This document shows, one piece after another, positions 58,964 through 64,000 of a DNA stretch of 64,000 bases. Source of the stretch: Diaporthe sp. PMI_573 (Eukaryota > Ascomycota > Sordariomycetes > Diaporthales > Diaporthaceae). The notes beneath the pieces are model-generated. The model was not told where the DNA came from and ran no database searches. It saw only the letters and a list, made by a program, of their open reading frames with translations. How positions within the stretch are numbered: the stretch's first letter is position 1; each line of letters opens with the position of its first letter. A program made the translations under genes and the position numbers. Where the stretch lies: positions 310,001 to 374,000 of the forward strand of contig JAJTUP010000039.1 in the NCBI GenBank assembly GCA_021399435.1. Reading direction: 5' to 3'.

Positions 58964-61527
58964 TTTGGGAGGTTTGGAGACCGATGTCTCGCCCAGTACA
59001 GGTTTTTGTCTCCGCGGTCCTTCAGATTGGTCTTCCTGGAGATCCACGCCTTTCACCGTCCCAAAGGATGAACCACTCTAAATTCCTCCTGGCCCGGAAG
59101 ACCTCAGTGATAGCCAATAAGAAATATTTGATAACGTCAAAGGTAGAGCAGCCACTTCGGAGGGCTTAGTATTTGATTTTTCGACTCGTTCCGTGTGCCT
59201 TGGTGCAGCGTCGCATTAGTTCATGTATAACTTGCCCATTGATAATTCTTTTCTTCTGCAGAGATCTTACCAGAATCATATTTTAGTTTCTCGCCGCGAT
59301 CACTTGCGCCTCGCAACTGTCCTTGTCATGGAACAAATAGTAGAAGGGCAAGACAGAGAAACGTTCTTTTAAAAAAGCAGTTCGCTGACATTGAAATAAA
59401 ATTGAATCCAGACAAATCAAGGAGTTCTCCTCCTCATCCCTTGCGACATTTCTCCCCATACTTATATGCAGGAAGCCCTTGTTTTCCCCTCACCTGGGCG
59501 ATGCCTCGTGCATTGATTGCGCGACGTTCTAATACCCTTCGGTCGTTCTTCCAGCGATAATCCAGCATGAGTGTGGTTGAACCACTACAGGCAGCGAGGA
59601 AGCGTTGTGGGAGCACTAACTTTTCTTTTCTAAACAAATAAGAAAAAAACTCAAGTTTGATTTTCTTTTCCTCTTCTAATTTTGAAACTCGCTTTCATTA
59701 TTAAATTGAGAGCGCTGCACCCGCCTTGTGCTTTCGGCCGAAATGTACTGCGCACTTTTCCGAGGTTTATCCGAATGTCAGTTAGTTGCCTTTTCCGAGC
59801 AGATCATCCCAGAATGCGACAAAACCACTGACGTCAAGGGTCACCCGGGAGATAGTTAAAAGACACATCTTGTTCCTCACAATTCGCATGACGGGCCTAC
59901 AGAGTAATGCACTGCACAAAACGCACACTGACCTTCACTAGGCAGGCGAGCCCCAGAGCGTTGCAGAAATGCATCGCTCAAAGCCGATGTCCCCCGCACT
60001 GCAAAATATCCTTACTGAGACAGCCCGTTCTACTAAGTTCTGAGAACGCTTTGGCAATAGTCGTGTCGGGGATAAGGAGTGGCAGCAGTGACTGACTAGT
60101 CAATATCTCTCATTGAATTCCAGGGCGCACCCCTTTCTCGGCGGCGACACGGCGGTCATTGTTTCCGACATCCAGGAGACGAAAAACAAAGTCGCACAGC
60201 CAGGGGAAGTCAGAGAAGACAATTTCAGGTCTAGCGAAATATGAGGGATTCGGCGCCTGCACAGCATCCGAGACCCCTGAGGTGAATTTCGAGTATTCGA
60301 GACTCGCCCAGTAGCGGGCTCTTACCTCCCTTGGACAATTAATTACTTTTGTGCCTCGTCTTTGATGAACCGACACGCATTAAAAAGTATCGCGGACTGT
60401 CCATACTTAAGTAGACATGGTGGGTGCTAAAGACTCGTTGATGGTAGTGCTCGAGTTGGTCTGCCTCACTGTGTTGAGGAAGCCCAGCCCGTGATAAACT
60501 TGGTACATTGAGCCCTCCATAGTAAAGCCTGAATTACTCGACACTAACCAGAGCTGAAATAAGCGAGCAGAATCTGATGATTGTGTTGCAAGCACGGTCA
60601 CAGCCTCCCCTTGAAATTCGACGTAATGGGGGGCGCTGCAAGCAACCAGTAAGTCTGCCTCACCAGGCTCCAGTAGCCGGACTCACTTAGCACTCTGCAA
60701 AAAGCTTCAGGGCCACAGCACAAAACAACAAGGCTTGCCATGATGTTATTCTGTCTCTTCAGAAGGCCGAGCCACACCGCGTTCGATTGCTCATGGCTAG
60801 CAGGCCGCTTGTACATGGGTATATTTCTATCTTGACTCCTTGTCTGCGACCCAAGCGAGGCGCTGCATGTGTAACGCTGTCTGACTTCGCCCTATTTGTA
60901 CGCGACTGGCTGTGCACAATCTGCAAAATGTTGCAGTTTGAGGGGCTGCCGCAGATTCCAACCAATAGAAACCTGGAAAGTGACCAAAATAGATCTTCGA
61001 CATTGGTCAGTTGCTGGGTGAAGCCAAATTTGTATAGCCACCCTTGTGAGCGCTTAGGCAGCAAGCGGGCCTTCCTCGTATCGAGTTTCGTTGTCCAACA
61101 TGATGATTGTCTCACAGCAGAACGTCTCTGCCCGAGGCTAGAATTATGGCCCCATTGTTCTTTTGTGCCCCACTAGGTCTTTTCACTATGACCGCTGCTA
61201 CCTCTACACGAGACAACCAACATTTGAATTTCTTGCCAGAAGGTGCTATAAAAGCCCACAAACCTTTGCCCTGATACAGTCTCAGCTCAGGATTCCTCAA
61301 ACATCCCCTTCGAAGCCAACTCTCATTTCTTGTAGTAGCATTCATATCTGTCTTATTTTCAAGTGTGGCTACCCAACATGGCTGCTTAAGCTGCACGGGA
61401 GCCACTGTCTGAAACAGTCAGAACCTTACCGCAGCAAGGAAGGAAATCACAACGTCTCAAGGCATCTGCCAAATGACATCACTTGACCAGGCTCTGGGCC
61501 GAGAAACTCACCCGATTTCGATGCAAA
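58964..61527. other. Long intergenic region
   Basis: About 2.56 kb. Only short ORFs without family features occur. One minus-strand ORF at 59434-59637 (67 aa) was considered a possible relic but has no recognisable domain. No tRNA was found by eye. Confidence 0.45.
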
Positions 61528-63005
61528 ATGGAATCTACAAACTGGAGACACACTACGGCGATTGCATTATACTGGTGTCTTGGCTATATTTGGTCAGGTC
61601 TGCTGGTGAACATGTGTATTTTCATTCCTTTCGTGATCCCACAATACTACAACTCCTCCGAAGAACACTGTGCTCCTGACGGCTCGTTCAGACTGGAATC
61701 ATTTAGTGTTGTGGAACCAGCCTGGTTCTTCCAGGTCGTAATTGGTTTTGGATCGCTAGATTTTACAGTGGCCAAGACCATAGACATTGTTTGGGACGTG
61801 GTGAGTGACTTTAATAACAATAGTCCTACAGATAACTGCTGCTGACTTCAAAACAGGTTGTGGGCCGTGCTGGACAGACACTTCTGGCATACATCTCATG
61901 GAAAACCTTCTCGAAGTACCTTTACAGCGTCATGACGACCGACCCTGTAACCTACCAGACATTCTGGACAGTCTTTATTCAAGACGGCCCGACAATCTGG
62001 TCTACTTTCCGCACATTCAGGGATTTTGCTGGGGTCAGAGGTCTTCGTTCCAGAATGGCCATGTCGTTCATCATTCTAACGATGGCATTCGTTCTGGCCT
62101 TCCCTACGCTTGCCAGTTCTATGACTGGTTACTCCGCATCTAATCAACCCTGGGTCAAAACGGACGACATTAATCAGGTCCCGTTCAGCGAGTTTGAGAA
62201 GGCAGGCGCTGTGTATGTGTTACACGATGGAGATAGGGTTAATATAGGCATCCAGCATGCGATCGTCATAGCTGACGATGAACTTTGGGCTTGTGGTTCC
62301 GCTGACTGTATAAGCAATTGTAAGCACCTGGCCCCTGTATATCAAGCCGCACTTCTGACCACTCTATTTGCATTAGATATTTCGGAGTATGGAGTATCCA
62401 CGCTTACAAAATCCAAGTGGAATGGAATGGAGTTGGATTCTCCCACACTCAACATATCATATCACGTAAACGCCTTCGTATATGGATACAACGTTTATGA
62501 TCCCGAATACTTCACCAATGGCAGGGCCATCTGCCAACCAGTTGTGGAACACAGCCATCAGAAGCAGAAATACCAGTGGGGCTTTTCAATAATTCAACTT
62601 GAAATCTGTCTCTGCTTGCTTACGCTCTGGACTTTTGGTATATTCATCTTGTGGGCAATTGCTCATTTGCGTTTTATTGGCATGGGCATAGCATACAACG
62701 CCCTAGGCGACTTTAAGTCCGCCGTGAGCTTAGCAGATGCAATACGCAAGGAATTGAAACAGCAATGCGGCAAGGATATCAAATCTCTCACAGAACGGGA
62801 ACTGATGTCAACCATCAAAACACACCTCAACGGAGGCCGGGTAATGATGCAGTCACCGCCACTCATTCCAGAACGAAGCTCGTCGAAACTGATTCGGAAG
62901 TGGGTCAAGGCGAACGAGGCTCGGATCGTTGCGATTCCTCCACTGTCGTTGATTATTGTAGCTTTAGCTGCGGGTCTCATCGTCAAGACGGCCACAAAAG
63001 TATGA
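61528..63005 (+). CDS. Polytopic fungal membrane protein of unknown function
   Basis: Two exons, 61528..61800 and 61857..63005, joined by a 56-nt phase-0 intron (GTGAGT donor, AAACAG acceptor; GCTGACTT branch), giving 473 aa. Hydrophobic segments: IALYWCLGYIWSGLLV, AMSFIILTMAFVLAFPTLA, ICLCLLTLWTFGIFILWAI and a C-terminal PLSLIIVALAAGLIV. Between the second and third lies an extracellular-looking region with Cys pairs (CGSADCISNC) and a sequon (NISY). The segment before the third helix (CQPVVEHSHQKQKYQWGFS) and the cytosolic GMGIAYNALGDFKSAVSLADA are typical of a fungal hypothetical membrane family. No enzyme motif is seen. A short upstream ATG (61473) opens an overlapping frame and may be a uORF. 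Confidence 0.75.
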
Positions 63006-63557
63006 CTTTTCTCGTAGGTGAGAGCACTGAATGCCTACCGGGAACTGGAAATATGAAGCAACCATTCGCTATTTACACTTGATGCTGCCTTTCATTGAAC
63101 AGTAGTCTCCTTTTGGCTATCGCGAAACAGTTTCATAGGGAACAGATCCTGCTAAGCCCTGAAATGTGAGCTTATAGTTAATAGTATGATAGCGGCACTA
63201 CTAACTTAATATTCCTCATATCCTGTTATTTATATCATTTATGACTACAACGAACCGCGTCAACATGGAGATGGACTCCAGGACTGAATTGTAATTTGCA
63301 GAGTCTCGTTTTCGGAATGCTCTACATGTTGGTCACACCTGCAAGCAAAGGCCCAGGCGTATATACAGTTTTCAATTAATTTCAGTAATGTACTAGTACA
63401 CCTGTGTCAAAAGGTTCTGTTGGAGGGAATGTAAAGAAGGTTATTGAACACGGAGACCAGCCTCCTCAACGGCGTCTCGTCTCATCTATCTCATCCACAA
63501 TTACGACAGCAAGTCAGCAGGTCACAAGACCTTGCCGAAATAGGCGAATGATGTCTC
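63006..63557. other. Intergenic, convergent gene ends
   Basis: About 550 bp between the membrane-protein gene and the right-edge gene. Nothing recognised. Confidence 0.5.
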
Positions 63558-64000
63558 TTAAAAGCCAAACCTCCTCAGCACCAGGGCGACGGGGAACGGA
63601 ACCATCGACCAGTCGTTCTCGTCGGGGCCCAGGCGGTCCAGGTCGCTCTGGCTGATCTGGGCAACCATCAGGTTGGAGTTGGTGTCAACCGCAGCTGCCT
63701 TGCTGCCCTTCCTGTTGCTGTTGCTGTCCGCACCGTCGTCATCGCTGATACCCAGGGCGCGGCCGAGGCCGTCGAGGATGTCGGACAGCGCGGGCACGAG
63801 CTTGGTGGGGATCTTGATGGCGCCACCGCGGCCCGCGAACGCATTGACGGCTGTGGTGAAGTTGCCCTGGATCTGATCGTTGATGGGCTGTGCAATGCCT
63901 GCGAGGGTTGGGTCCAGCGCCGCGATGAGCTGAGGGATCGTGGGTCAGTATGCCTGCAGGTAGCCATGGTTTGGACTTCTGGTCCACGGGAGGGCGTGAC
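63558..64000 (-). CDS. Partial gene at right edge, small hydrophobic-repeat protein
   Basis: The frame from an acceptor-like ATCCCTCAG (about 63932-63940) to the stop at 63558 encodes LIAALDPTLAGIAQPI, FTTAVNAFAGRGGAIKIP, LVPALSDILDGLGRALG and an acidic linker, ending VLRRFGF. The 5' part lies beyond the window or beyond an intron that starts near the edge. The pattern of short amphipathic stretches and a 'NFTTAVNAF' segment suggests a small secreted or surface protein, but I cannot assign a family. Confidence 0.45.

Noticed and set aside
59434..59637. Minus-strand 67-aa ORF
   Set aside because: Considered as a gene relic because of its basic, Cys-bearing end, but no domain is recognisable.
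61473..61679. ORF overlapping the membrane-protein gene in another frame
   Set aside because: The frame from 61528 carries the membrane helices and splices cleanly; this one is at most a uORF.
1..64000. CRISPR arrays, bacterial-type operons, rRNA and tRNA genes
   Set aside because: None seen by eye. tRNAs were looked for only through B-box-like words, so a dedicated scan could still find one.

Overview
The window is filamentous ascomycete (Pezizomycotina) genomic DNA. Most genes carry short spliceosomal introns (about 44-171 nt, GT-AG, often with a CTAAC/CTGAC-like branch site). The families are fungal: a highly reducing polyketide synthase, a HET protein, a Helo-like/STAND N-terminal domain, a fungal 7-TM rhodopsin-like protein, sedolisin and GH43. 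No species can be named from the sequence. Exons below were assembled by hand from ORF continuity, splice signals and remembered family motifs; none has transcript support.

Left flank (1-3.9 kb): a partial gene of an expanded ascomycete hypothetical family runs off the left edge, followed by a casein-kinase-1-like kinase.

Biosynthetic cluster (about 3.9-27.5 kb): a highly reducing PKS (KS-AT-DH-CMeT-inactive ER/structural region-KR-ACP) ends in a thioester-reductase domain, so the chain is probably released reductively as an aldehyde. Around it lie a class I methyltransferase, a 7-TM rhodopsin-like protein, a P450 of the CYP7/8-like type, a secreted BBE-type FAD-linked oxidase, a short-chain dehydrogenase, a stand-alone trans-acting enoyl reductase and an FAD monooxygenase. 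The PKS has no ER of its own and the trans-ER is supplied in cis to the cluster. The gene set resembles a blend of the betaenone (PKS-R plus trans-ER) and solanapyrone (BBE-type oxidase/cyclase) logic, and may make a reduced, possibly decalin-type, polyketide aldehyde with further oxidation and methylation. No pathway-specific Zn2Cys6 regulator or transporter is visible.

Middle (28-47.3 kb): a large membrane glycoprotein, a sedolisin (S53) protease, a Helo-like/STAND-type gene, a conserved hypothetical gene, a HET gene with an in-frame stop, cytosolic prolyl-tRNA synthetase (housekeeping) and two hypothetical proteins. Two tracts of the same 15-bp minisatellite lie here in opposite orientations.

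Right part (47.3-64 kb): a repeat-rich, gene-poor stretch. It holds two paralogous small membrane-protein genes facing away from each other, a 1,012-bp non-autonomous Tc1/mariner-like element next to one of them, a Kex2-type cysteine-rich secreted peptide, a GH43 enzyme, a polytopic membrane protein and a partial gene at the right edge.
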